A stretch of DNA of 64,000 nucleotides from JAHZMA01 sp965205905 (GTDB taxonomy: Bacteria > Pseudomonadota > Alphaproteobacteria > JABAAW01 > JAHZMA01): contig CBDBHZ010000010.1 of the NCBI GenBank assembly GCA_965205905.1, positions 224,347 through 288,346 on the forward strand, given 5' to 3'. Positions within the stretch are counted from its first letter, which is position 1, and every line of letters begins with the position of its first letter. The translations under genes and the position numbers were made by a program. The notes beneath the pieces are model-generated. The model did no database searches. It had not been told where the DNA came from and saw nothing but the letters and a program-made list of their open reading frames with translations. Positions 46,431 to 56,861 of this stretch are shown here, in pieces.

Positions 46431-46433
46431 TTA

Positions 46434-47822
46434 TCAATATAGGGGGTTTCGTTTATATTCCATATTATTAAGCGTGTATTCGGGCAAGATATTTAGTTTG
46501 TTATGTTTTTTCAATGCATCATAGAATAAATCTAATCTGTCCCACTCTGCATCTAAAATATCACCTCTAAATTCTATTTTTATGATTGTTTGCTTTAATT
46601 CAGGAAATAATGCTTTGATAAAGGGTGAAAAAGGGATATTGGCAAGATTTTCAAAAATTTCTTCTACCATAAACTCTATTCTTTCTTCATAAGAAGTGAA
46701 ATATGTTTTGGTCATAGAAGCGGCAAGATTGCCACGAAAATCTTTGATAGTCGTATCCGCGTTTTGCGCGATTAAATAATCATAAACCGCATCATTGCCA
46801 GTTACTTTGGCGATATGTAAAGGGGTGCGCCCCATCGCATCACGCATATTAATGTGGGGCGTTAGCGGGCATATTTTTTTCACCTCCGCCTTATTTTTAT
46901 TGCCTTTTTTATCGGCTTTAATATAGGGGCAGTTACTATTGATAGCGATTTTATGCGCCTTAGGATTGTTTAATATATCTGCCACATCTGCCACATCTGC
47001 GGCTTCAATAAAGGCAGAATAGAGCAACGGATGCGTCTCAAGCAGGGTAACGGATTGGTCTGCCGCAATAAAATCTTCTATCCAATAGGTAACAGGCGAG
47101 CGGTAAAAAATTCCCTCACCATAATAGTTGATTTCAGTTTCAGAACTAATATATTTTTGAATATTGGTAACTTTATGTTTTTCATCAAGTTTTACTCCCT
47201 CTTCTTCCGCAAAACTATAATCATAGTCGTATAAAGATTCATATAAGGCACCATTTGCGTCATAGGATTCTTTGTCATAAATATTGGCACCTAAACTGAG
47301 ATAAAGCTTAATCAGGGCAATACTATTATTGCTCGGCAAATTATATACCCATTTTTCATTTTCATTTTTATTGGAACTCTCATTGATGGCAATGATGTCA
47401 TCATGGGTAAGGTTTTTATTAATATTTGTTTGTCTGATAAGTTGTTCTGCAACGCCAGTAATTGGCTGAACCTCATGAGATTTTGTTGGTGCAAAGGCGA
47501 TAGAACCATAGCGCATGAATAATTTTGCCATATCAATGCTGTGGCTGTAATATAAAAATGCTCTTCCGTTTTTCTCTATAATTTCATCACCATGGGGTTG
47601 TAAAAACTCAGTTTCTATATATTGTAAAATATCGCGCTCACGGCTTTTCGGGAAATGAGTGCCATCATCATAAATATGAAAATAATAAGCATATTCCTCT
47701 TCAACAAATATGATATAGTCATATAATTTTCGACTCCATGAGACTTCATCAGCAAAAGCATTCAGTGATAGCATAAAGAATAAGGGTGCTAAAAAAAGCC
47801 TAGAAAGATGGTGTTTAAACAT
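46434..47822 (-). CDS. Secreted ankyrin-repeat protein, copy 2
   Basis: 462 residues, the same length as copy 1, with an identical signal peptide region and C-terminus. Differences cluster in the middle: copy 1 reads EQIPRQKNINKNL and EQNDRN-like segments where this copy has EQLIRQTNINKNL and ESSNKNENEKW. The segment around residues 190-240 also differs strongly (YDYSFAEEEGVKL, ISSETEINYYGEG). The ankyrin repeat RDAMGRTPLHIAKVTGN is retained. It lies 41 bp downstream of the intact 735-residue gene in the same direction, so the two form an operon-like pair. As in copy 1, the final NPLY codons overlap the repeat edge. Confidence 0.8.
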   Translation of the reverse strand: MFKHHLSRLFLAPLFFMLSLNAFADEVSWSRKLYDYIIFVEEEYAYYFHIYDDGTHFPKSRERDILQYIETEFLQPHGDEIIEKNGRAFLYYSHSIDMAKLFMRYGSIAFAPTKSHEVQPITGVAEQLIRQTNINKNLTHDDIIAINESSNKNENEKWVYNLPSNNSIALIKLYLSLGANIYDKESYDANGALYESLYDYDYSFAEEEGVKLDEKHKVTNIQKYISSETEINYYGEGIFYRSPVTYWIEDFIAADQSVTLLETHPLLYSAFIEAADVADVADILNNPKAHKIAINSNCPYIKADKKGNKNKAEVKKICPLTPHINMRDAMGRTPLHIAKVTGNDAVYDYLIAQNADTTIKDFRGNLAASMTKTYFTSYEERIEFMVEEIFENLANIPFSPFIKALFPELKQTIIKIEFRGDILDAEWDRLDLFYDALKKHNKLNILPEYTLNNMEYKRNPLY

Positions 47823-47863
47823 CTTTCTAGTTTAAGTTAGTCATTTATATCTGTCAAGTGGCT

Positions 47864-50071
47864 TTAGTTTTTAAGTTTAAATTTATCAGGAAATTTCTGT
47901 AATAATTTTAATTTTTTCGCAACTTGCGTGGTTGTGGTAATCAGATTTTCTAATTCGGAATTGGTTTTACCAATTTGCGCCAATAAAAATTTAACCTTAT
48001 TGAGGAGTTGAATAATGGTTTCCAACATCAAATGGTCACGCACATGGCTGGTAGCAAGATAAGCATATATTTGCTTTATTGCTGCTTCTCTATCATCTGT
48101 TTTTATTTTACCTCCTTTGATTAAATCAGCAACATTACTCACCCAATTTCGTTGCATATCATTCAAAAACTGAGTGTTCAAAGGATCCCCGGGGGTAAGT
48201 AAAGCAATGGCGTGATAGTCATCACCATCAATCATGGGTTGCACAATCTTGGCTTGTTTTGTAACAGCCGCAGTCGCTTCATTTTGAGTGTTTGCCCTAG
48301 AAATTGATTTTAATTGCTTATTCCATTCTTGTTCGGTTAGCGCGTTGAGTTTGCTTTTATCAGCAAATTGACGCTCAATATGGACATGTTCTTTAATCAG
48401 TTTCGTATAATCACCGCCATTATTAATGAGATTTTTTTGCTTGGTTCGGGGTGATTCCGTTTCGCCATCCGTTATTTCATCGGATAGAAACTCTGGTTGA
48501 AAAGCATAACTGCCAATCGGCTTATCAAGATGATTTGTTAAATCATCACCAACCTTTACAAAAACTTTCTGCACATGTCGAAATGTTGTTTGTAAGATAC
48601 CATGTTCGGGGTGATATTCTAAAATGGTGATATTTCTTGAATTACGCGCTTTTAAACTATCAGTAGATGTATCAAGCACATCTTTCCAAAGTTTCGCAAT
48701 GGTGGGTTTGATTTTGAACCCATATTTATAAGAAAGAATGCCCGAATTATTACCTCTGGCGGTAAAATCCACCCCCTCATGATAGCGTAAAATTTCAGTT
48801 TCAAATCCTATATTTTTAACATCTGCTGATGGATTTTTAAGCAGCTGGTTAATGATGGGGGCAAAGATTGCTTGTGCATTTTTGGTAGGGCGAATTTCTA
48901 AAAAATTAGATGCCAGTTTCAATGTTATGCCTAGCTCTGGCACATAGATTCCGTCATCTGATAGCCGTTTTTCTTCTCGCCTAATTTGCTCAACCACTTC
49001 TGCAATGGTTTTGATGGTTTTGGAATCGATAAATTCATCGCGATAATCTTTCGCACGCGCCAGCAAATTAGAGGGAATTTTTTGCAATGCCTTATCAAGC
49101 CTAATGCGCTCGCTTGGTGGAATCTCCAAATTACTTTTGGTAACATAGCCATGCAGATAAAGTGCCTGAAAGGGCGTTAACGGATTTGATGATGTTAACA
49201 TTGCTGGCTTATTAAGCTTTTTAAGCAATTCTTGCACATTAAAAGGGGTTGATGATTTTTGCTTGCTGATGCGATTCTTATCAAGCTGTTGTAGCTTATC
49301 AGCCACCTGATTCGGCAAGATAGATGTTTTATTAACCGCAGATAATAGCTGATAGATGGTGATAAGTTTTTTTGCCTCACTATCAGCAACATTCTGATTT
49401 TTAAGAATTTTTTTGAAAATATCCTTTTTGCCTGCATCAGCAATTTTATCTTGCTGATTGCTGATTTCCTTATTTATATTCTCGATAAACCGTTCTGCCA
49501 AGCGGTCAAAAGCTTTATCGGGCAGTGCCGATAACTTGCCTGCTTTATTAATCTGCGTCGTTAGCTCGGCAGTGCGGAATGATACAGTGTAACTCGACTT
49601 ATATTGCGCCTTCAGAAGCTCGATTGCCAGTGCATCAGACAGATTCGCAGCTTTGATAATGCCGATAATGCTTTCGAACGCCTTATCGGAATGAAGCAGA
49701 TTGAAAAAACTATTAAGGTTGGGCATCGGGCGAAATCGTTGATGGTAATTCTGTAGATTTTTGGCAATCTTGATGATGGTCAGATATTCCGTGTCGTTTG
49801 TGAGCGCGCTCATCGTGCGCGATGATTGTATCAGCCGTTTCAGCACATCAGTTTCTTGAGAGTTCAGCTGAAACGCGGTGCTTAACAGCTTAACAAAATG
49901 GTCAATCAGAGGTTTATCCGTAATGACTTTATTGAGCTTGCTAATGGCGAGGGAACAATTTTTCGCCTCACTGCTTGATGGATTCTGCCGTTTATCAAGC
50001 TTATCCAAACAAGACTGTAGGTTATTTTTATCATTGCCAGAAAGCGTGGTAAGATGGTGAGCATAAGACAT
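47864..50071 (-). CDS. Protein of unknown function, 735 aa, paired with a secreted ankyrin protein
   Basis: The ATG at 50071 has AAAGGAAAATAAT upstream. There is no signal peptide or membrane helix. The first 350 residues are predicted helical and Lys/Leu/Asn-rich (LQSCLDKLDKRQNPSS, LLSTAFQLNSQETDVLKRL). The middle has a mixed region (LEIRPTKNAQAIF, RYHEGVDFTARGNN, ITILEYHPEHGILQTTF), followed by a helical C-terminus (HVHIERQFADKS, FLNDMQRNWVSNVADLI). I recognise no catalytic motif or known family. Because a truncated copy and two diverging secreted partners surround it, an effector with immunity-like partners is one possibility. A host-interaction protein is another. Neither is shown by motif. 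Confidence 0.75.
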   Translation of the reverse strand: MSYAHHLTTLSGNDKNNLQSCLDKLDKRQNPSSSEAKNCSLAISKLNKVITDKPLIDHFVKLLSTAFQLNSQETDVLKRLIQSSRTMSALTNDTEYLTIIKIAKNLQNYHQRFRPMPNLNSFFNLLHSDKAFESIIGIIKAANLSDALAIELLKAQYKSSYTVSFRTAELTTQINKAGKLSALPDKAFDRLAERFIENINKEISNQQDKIADAGKKDIFKKILKNQNVADSEAKKLITIYQLLSAVNKTSILPNQVADKLQQLDKNRISKQKSSTPFNVQELLKKLNKPAMLTSSNPLTPFQALYLHGYVTKSNLEIPPSERIRLDKALQKIPSNLLARAKDYRDEFIDSKTIKTIAEVVEQIRREEKRLSDDGIYVPELGITLKLASNFLEIRPTKNAQAIFAPIINQLLKNPSADVKNIGFETEILRYHEGVDFTARGNNSGILSYKYGFKIKPTIAKLWKDVLDTSTDSLKARNSRNITILEYHPEHGILQTTFRHVQKVFVKVGDDLTNHLDKPIGSYAFQPEFLSDEITDGETESPRTKQKNLINNGGDYTKLIKEHVHIERQFADKSKLNALTEQEWNKQLKSISRANTQNEATAAVTKQAKIVQPMIDGDDYHAIALLTPGDPLNTQFLNDMQRNWVSNVADLIKGGKIKTDDREAAIKQIYAYLATSHVRDHLMLETIIQLLNKVKFLLAQIGKTNSELENLITTTTQVAKKLKLLQKFPDKFKLKN

Positions 50072-50214
50072 ATTATTTTCCTTTTATTCTAATATTAGGG
50101 GTAAAAAATGAGTTGCTAACAACCCATACTCTTAATATGGGTAACAAAAAAGTATATGTCAAGAGTAAATTTATAATTTGTTCGTTTTTTGTAAAAATGT
50201 TCTTTTTTATGATG

Positions 50215-50936
50215 CATTAATTTATGCGGAGGCTTTGCGGAGGTCGGTTTATTGTATCAAGGGGGGTGCGAACGCGCTTTATCGGTCGCGAGGCAGAAGC
50301 CCGCTCCCTTGCGCTTTCGGTTTGCCCTTGTTACCAATGGCGGGCAAACCTCACCCTTAAAATCCCCCCGCTATACTCAACACTAGCGGGGGTGAGTGTT
50401 GCCTCACATTATATATGGGGGGGCTTTGCGACATACGCTTTGCTGATTCTGGCGGTGCGCCAATCAGCACGCGATGACGCCCCCATACCCCCCACCGCTG
50501 TTACTCAACACATAGGGCGGTGCGTGTCTTTACCGCATTATAATATCAAGGGGGGTGCGAAACGCGCTTTATCGGTCGCGAGGCAGAAGCCCGCTCCCTT
50601 GCGCTTTCGGTTTGCCCTTGTTACCAATGGCGGGCAAACCTCACCCTTAAAATCCCCCCGCTATACTCAACACTAGCGGGGGTGAGTGTTGCCTCACATT
50701 ATATATGGGGGGGGGCTTTGCGACATACGCTTTGCTGATTCTGGCGGTGCGCCAATCAGCACGCGATGACGCCCCCATACCCCCCACCGCTGTTACTCAA
50801 CACATAGGGCGGTGAGTGTTGCCTCACATTATATATGGGGGGCTTTGCGACATGCGCTTTGCTGATTCTGGCGGTGCGCCAATCAGCACGCGATGACGCC
50901 CCCCATACCCCCACCGCTGTGTTTCAATACTCATAT
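50215..50936. repeat. Mosaic palindromic repeat array R6 with a roughly 295-bp tandem duplication
   Basis: Copy 1 (about 50253-50515) and copy 2 (about 50548-50812) are nearly identical. A third partial copy covers about 50812-50935. Each full copy joins a TATCAAGGGGGGTGCGAA unit carrying the GGTTTGCCC/GGGCAAACC hairpin (50319-50350 in copy 1) to a GGGGGCTTTGCGACATACGC unit carrying GCTGATT/AATCAGC (50442-50468). Copies differ by single bases and G-run lengths. Open frames here are repeat translations. Confidence 0.85.
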
Positions 50937-50990
50937 TTTGCCTGTCTAAAAACTTTATCCACATTAAATGAAAAAAAGTGTTTTTTTCGC

Positions 50991-51019
50991 TTGCATTATG
51001 TTTTTTGTTAGGCTATATT
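50991..51019 (+). promoter_or_regulatory. Predicted 16S rRNA promoter
   Basis: TTGCAT at 50991-50996 and TATATT at 51014-51019 with a 17-base spacer. The region upstream is AT-rich and could act as an UP element. Transcription would start near 51026, giving a leader of about 325 bases. Confidence 0.6.
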
Positions 51020-51025
51020 GCAAAT

Positions 51026-51350
51026 TCGCTTGAACATGATTAAGTGTTCACGCGGTTTGGTGCTTGTTTTCCTTAAATAGAACCCTTACCGTCAAAGTGT
51101 ATTTTATATGCACTTGGTTTTGGTTGTGATATAAGAACACACGATTGCATCAAAGTTTGTTTGACAAAGTAAATAATTGGGAAAAGGACAGGGGGTCTGG
51201 TGAGCTGTTGCAAAATCGCTCTTAAACAGACCTTTGCATGTCCTTTGTGATGTGCGTAAAAGGTATCTGTTATACAGGTACATTTTATGGCCTTGTAGCT
51301 ATTATGCATAGCTACAAAATTATATGTCAGTTAATAAATGTGCCAGTGTT
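51026..51350 (+). other. 16S rRNA leader region
   Basis: About 325 bases between promoter and mature 16S. It includes a GGTCTG ... CAGACC stem with inner GAGC/GCTC pairing at about 51188-51233, suitable for leader processing. An open frame of 78 codons on the minus strand (51073-51309) has no gene-like features. Confidence 0.5.
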
Positions 51351-52846
<1,496 letters not shown>

Positions 52847-53020
52847 ATTTTTCCTTAAAACATAAAAGATTTTACACACATCTCGCCAAACCCGCCTTTC
52901 TTTTTCCCAATTTACTTTGTCGATAATTAATTTTATTTAATATATGTGTCTTTGCGTTGTGTAACATTGATGTGCGTCATCGCTGATGCCTGCGTTTGTT
53001 ATTTTCGTAGTGCTTTGCAC

Positions 53021-53380
53021 CCTAGACCCCTGCTTTCGCAGGGGATACGGAGAGGGGTATTAGGCACAGCGGTGGGGGTATGGGTGAGGTTTGCGACTCC
53101 GCCAGTGTTGAGTAACCGAGACTCACGCCACCGTTTGTATTGAAATACAGCGGAGGGTAAGGCTTGCACAATGCTTATATGAAACACAAGCGGGGGATTA
53201 TTAAGGCAAGCTAGGTATGAGTGTTAAACACAGCGGGGGGTTGTTAAGGGGGGCAAGTGGCAAGAGGCGTCTGCTTGGCAAATTGTCCTACGGACAAAAA
53301 TTTGACAAGCGCGCATCGAGAAGCCACATCGCGCCCCCCTTAAATCATAAACCAACTCCGCAAAGCCCCCCATATATAAT
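53021..53380. repeat. Mosaic palindromic repeat R7 downstream of 16S
   Basis: It begins with the hairpin CCCCTGC-TTTC-GCAGGGG (53027-53044). CAGCGGTGGGGGTATGGG and AACACAGCGGGGGG arms follow, and then a unit TTAAGGGGGGCAAGTGGC ... GCGCCCCCCTTAA (about 53244-53344) with the AAATTGTCC/GGACAAAAATTT cassette also seen at 43861. The block AGGCGTCTGCTTGGC is shared with R4. The preceding stretch 52860-53020 holds nothing I can assign. Confidence 0.75.
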
Positions 53381-53476
53381 GTATCGCAAAAGGCACCGCC
53401 CTATGTGCCACTTTACAACTGCATCATTTATATGCTAATGTTCGCGTGATACACATTCATTGCAAGGGATAATAAA

Positions 53477-53875
53477 ATGTTTGAAGCCTTAAAAAAATAC
53501 GCGCAATTTAGTGGACGCGCAACCAGAAAAGAATATATTTGGACTGTTTTATTGTCGCCTATACTCTACTCATTTTTATTTATAATAATAACTAATATTT
53601 CTAATGTAATAACTAGTACTTCTGATAATAATGATGCTAATATAATTTTTGCACTAATTTTTGGAATAATTTTGATGGTAGCAACTTTAATGTTTGCGAT
53701 AGTAAATATCGCTGTTAAAGTCCGCAGATTTCATGATATTGATAATAGTGGCTGGTTTTGTTTGTTTCTTTTAATTCCAATTATTAATATTGTATTCCTG
53801 TTGTTTTTGATATTCAAAAAAGGCACGCTTGGCGCGAACCGCTTTGGCGATGACCCACTGCAAGAAGTAACATAA
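53477..53875 (+). CDS. DUF805 family membrane protein
   Basis: 132 residues with the DUF805 opening FEALKKYAQFSGRATRKEYIW. Four hydrophobic helices follow (ILYSFLFIIITNI, IFALIFGIILMVATLMFAI, GWFCLFLLIPIINIVF and its continuation). The conserved VRRFHDIDNSGWF loop and the C-terminal GTLGANRFGDDP complete the signature. These small inner-membrane proteins are widespread and of unknown function. The ATG follows AAGGGATAATAAA. The gene stands alone between two repeat regions. Confidence 0.92.
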   Translation: MFEALKKYAQFSGRATRKEYIWTVLLSPILYSFLFIIITNISNVITSTSDNNDANIIFALIFGIILMVATLMFAIVNIAVKVRRFHDIDNSGWFCLFLLIPIINIVFLLFLIFKKGTLGANRFGDDPLQEVT

Positions 53876-53894
53876 GCATCGGATTGAGTAACCG

Positions 53895-54290
53895 AGAAAC
53901 ACGCCATCGATAGTATTTAGCACAGCGGTGGGGGGTATGCTATCCTCGATGCCAGTGTTGAGTATAGCGGGGGGATTATTAAGGCAAGCATGATGTTTGT
54001 GTGAGACGCAAGCGGGGGGATTATTAAGGGTGAGGGTTGCCCGCCATTGGTAACAAGGGCAAACCGAATTAAAACAAGGTGGGCGGCTCCGTCCTGCCCA
54101 CCGAGAAGTTGCGCCGCACCCCCCTTGATATATATAACGACCTCGCAAAGCCCCCATATATTAATGAGCGGTGGGGGGGTATGGGGGGCGTCATCGCGAG
54201 CTGATTGGCGCACCGCCAAAATCAGCAAAGCGCATGTCGCAAAGCCCCCCATAAATAATGAGTCCGCACCCCCCTTGATAAATAAAACCT
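53895..54290. repeat. Mosaic palindromic repeat R8
   Basis: It contains ACACAGCGGTGGGGGG, repeated GCGGGGGGATTATTAAGG arms and a unit with the GGTTTGCCC/GGGCAACC-type cassette in reverse orientation (about 54028-54066). A second unit, GGGGGGCGTCATCGCG ... CGCAAAGCCCCCC (about 54183-54250), carries the GCTGATTGGCGC/GCCAAAATCAGC cassette, also reversed. It fills the gap before the next lipoprotein gene. Confidence 0.78.
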
Positions 54291-54336
54291 AAACTGCTAT
54301 ACTCAACTTCATACATCACGCATAAGGAGACGCGCC

Positions 54337-56409
54337 ATGAAAAACCCTCTGAAGAATTTAGCTTTACCGCTCTTACTATCTCTCACCCTTATTGCTTGTT
54401 CTGGCGCAGATAGCAATGGCACGGATGTTACCGCCTCCAATACCCGTATTGATTTAAAAAACTCGCGCGTCTATATCAGCCATATTGATGAGGCGATTGA
54501 GGTAACGCATAGCCTCACTGTGCCGAATATTGATACAGATGAAACCGAACCCTATGAGTCGATTTATGATGCTTACAACCAAGCCCAGGCAAACAACAAA
54601 GCGTCAACTATTAATATGAATGCGCTTGCCGTTTATGGCGATATCCGCACAGATTATGTCCGCACCGATGCGATTGCCAACCTAGCAGATGGCGATATTA
54701 CCTCAAGCAATAATGTCACACGGCTTTCGGGTGCTGCCGCTAAAATTGATTTTGAGATTGGTGGTAATATTGCGGGAATTAATCTTTATATCAATGATGG
54801 TAGCGCAAATAAAACCTATAGCGCGACTGCCACTGGAAATCCGTTTCATGTTAATAATGTCTCTATCGCAGGCGCGCCTGCCGATAGTGATACCACAGTT
54901 AATTTATATTGGAATATTAACGCAAAACAGGTTTTCGGCTATTTTTCTACTTACATCGCTTATATTGATTGGGCGATTAGCAAAAGCGGCACAGATTTAA
55001 CTGCCACCAACACAAATTTGATTGATGCTGATTACGACATTGCAGGCATGATGGTTGCAGGGGTAGAAAGCAAAACAGGCGAACTCATCACCGAAGGCAA
55101 AACCATTTTCACAGGCAAAGGGCGTGGTTATCATACGGATAATGCAGGCGACCGCATTGGCGTTACCTTTACCCTCAATGCCAATATTGATTTTAGCAAT
55201 AAAAGCATCAAACTGGCTAGCACCGCAAGCAAATCATGCAGTAATATCGCATTTACGGGTTGCACAACATCAAATAGCTTCTATAATTTTGCAACCAAAA
55301 ATCCAATCATCTATGATGGCAATAATATCAGCGGGGCGATTATCGGTAGTGATGCTGATTCTAGCTATAAGGGCATTGCCGATGCGCGATTCTATGGTGA
55401 CTATGGTGATGAATTGGCAGGCTCATTCGCCATGACTGACGATAATAACAATCAATATTATGGTGTGTTTGGTAGTGAAGGCGAGGTTAATTTGAGATTT
55501 ATTGAAACCGCAAGAGGAACAACGATTGTTGGTTTGCCATCACTTGAGAAGACCAGCTCTAGCCTAACAGGCTTTAATGATACCAGTCGCAATAACACAT
55601 CAAATAACGCACTTGCCGTTGATTCCATCGTGCAACTCACCTATAAGAATTTTACCGTTACCAATGCAAAAATCAGTGGTGGCGTGGCAGAATTTGACTT
55701 TGATGGTTCTGGTAATTTTAAGAGTGATGGCTTAACATTGTTTTTTGACGATAAAAAATATGAAACTACTGGTGGCACAGGCACAGCAGATAAAATCACG
55801 GATACTTCAGCAACTGTTGGCGGTGGCTCTACTGACGTGCCTGATGAATTTGAACTTTATAAAGATATGACTAGATTCGGTTTTACGCCAAATTATTTGG
55901 CAGCTCTTTATTGGGAAGTGGAAGTGGGACTGATATATGCAGATCAATATTTTGGCTATGGTATCACTGGTTTTGAAACTGATAAAGCCGATATTCCTAC
56001 CGCGGGCGATGCAACATTTAAGGGCAAGGGGCAAGGGGTATATTATAGTGTGGATGATGATAGTTTACTCTTTTATTTTAACATCATTGCCAATGTTGAT
56101 TTTGTTGACCGTCAAGCAGCATTAGAAAGCACTGAAACATGTGACGGAACACTCAATGCAGACAATAAATGCGATGCTACTGACTATTCTGAACATAATT
56201 TTAGCGGTGATGCAAGCTATGCAGCAGGCGTAAACGCAGTTGAATTTAACAATCTCACCACCGATGGTAACAAGAATTCCCCGCAAATGCACGGCACAGC
56301 CAATGCCCGCTTTTACGGAGGAGGCACTGATGCCGCCACCGAATTCGGTGGCACATTTAGCTTGAACAATTACGAAGCAGGCTATATAGGCTATTTCGGG
56401 GCGAAATAA
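54337..56409 (+). CDS. Lipoprotein with two TbpB-like barrels
   Basis: 690 residues. The ATG is preceded by AAGGAGACGCGCC. The signal peptide MKNPLKNLALPLLLSLTLIAC carries lipobox LIAC, and only a short linker follows. Barrel 1 ends near residue 350 (ADARFYGDYGDELAGSF) with YYGVFGSEG, and barrel 2 ends near 656 (ANARFYGGG, EFGGTF) with YIGYFGAK at the C-terminus. Its two barrels look like a pairing of the seventh (ELAGSF, NNQYYGVFG) and sixth (GYVGWFGA) barrels of the 2,828-residue protein. That suggests it arose by copying internal barrels or the reverse. It stands apart from the main lipoprotein run, beyond the 16S gene. Confidence 0.82.
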   Translation: MKNPLKNLALPLLLSLTLIACSGADSNGTDVTASNTRIDLKNSRVYISHIDEAIEVTHSLTVPNIDTDETEPYESIYDAYNQAQANNKASTINMNALAVYGDIRTDYVRTDAIANLADGDITSSNNVTRLSGAAAKIDFEIGGNIAGINLYINDGSANKTYSATATGNPFHVNNVSIAGAPADSDTTVNLYWNINAKQVFGYFSTYIAYIDWAISKSGTDLTATNTNLIDADYDIAGMMVAGVESKTGELITEGKTIFTGKGRGYHTDNAGDRIGVTFTLNANIDFSNKSIKLASTASKSCSNIAFTGCTTSNSFYNFATKNPIIYDGNNISGAIIGSDADSSYKGIADARFYGDYGDELAGSFAMTDDNNNQYYGVFGSEGEVNLRFIETARGTTIVGLPSLEKTSSSLTGFNDTSRNNTSNNALAVDSIVQLTYKNFTVTNAKISGGVAEFDFDGSGNFKSDGLTLFFDDKKYETTGGTGTADKITDTSATVGGGSTDVPDEFELYKDMTRFGFTPNYLAALYWEVEVGLIYADQYFGYGITGFETDKADIPTAGDATFKGKGQGVYYSVDDDSLLFYFNIIANVDFVDRQAALESTETCDGTLNADNKCDATDYSEHNFSGDASYAAGVNAVEFNNLTTDGNKNSPQMHGTANARFYGGGTDAATEFGGTFSLNNYEAGYIGYFGAK

Positions 56410-56411
56410 TC

Positions 56412-56625
56412 CGCTAGTAGGGGGCTTTGCGGTTTAGGTTTTATGTATCAAGGGGGGTGCGACATACACTTCGCTGATTCTGGCGGTGCGCCAATCAGCT
56501 CGCTCTAGTTCGGTTTGCCCTTGTTACCGATGGCGGGCAAACCTCACCCTTGATAATCCCCCCTCGTGTTTAACACAAAAGATGATGCAAGCCTTGATAA
56601 TCCCCCCTCGTGTGTAATACTCTGA
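56412..56625. repeat. Mosaic palindromic repeat R9
   Basis: It starts three bases after the lipoprotein stop with TCCGCTAGTAGGGGGCTTTGCGG. A unit TATCAAGGGGGGTGCGAC ... CCTTGATAATCCCCCC follows, which contains two cassettes side by side: GCTGATT/AATCAGC and GGTTTGCCC/GGGCAAACC. A further CCTTGATAATCCCCCCTCGTGT arm is repeated twice. The rest of the gap to 56861 holds the presumed promoter of the regulator gene; no gene is seen. Confidence 0.78.
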
Positions 56626-56861
56626 TGGTGCTTGTCTTGATTCGGCTTATGCCCATGATAAATACCACCAGACCGACGGTAATTTCGCGGAAGATGCAAT
56701 ATAAACCGCTAGCAACCCCCTTTATCATGCCTAAATCCTATCATTTTTCACCTATTTCATTTTTTTTTGACATTTGTTGTTTTTTAACTCGAAACTGATG
56801 CAATAATTTGCTATCGTGCGTCAGCAACTAAAGAATGATTGAAAAATCAAAAGGGGAAGAA

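Noticed and set aside
50215..50936. Integron attC-site array
   Set aside because: Nested hairpins and cassettes suggested it, but I see no integrase, no GTTRRRY core sites, and no genes between the sites.
51073..51309. 78-codon minus-strand open frame in the rRNA leader
   Set aside because: No ribosome site or recognisable protein features; it lies within the transcribed leader.
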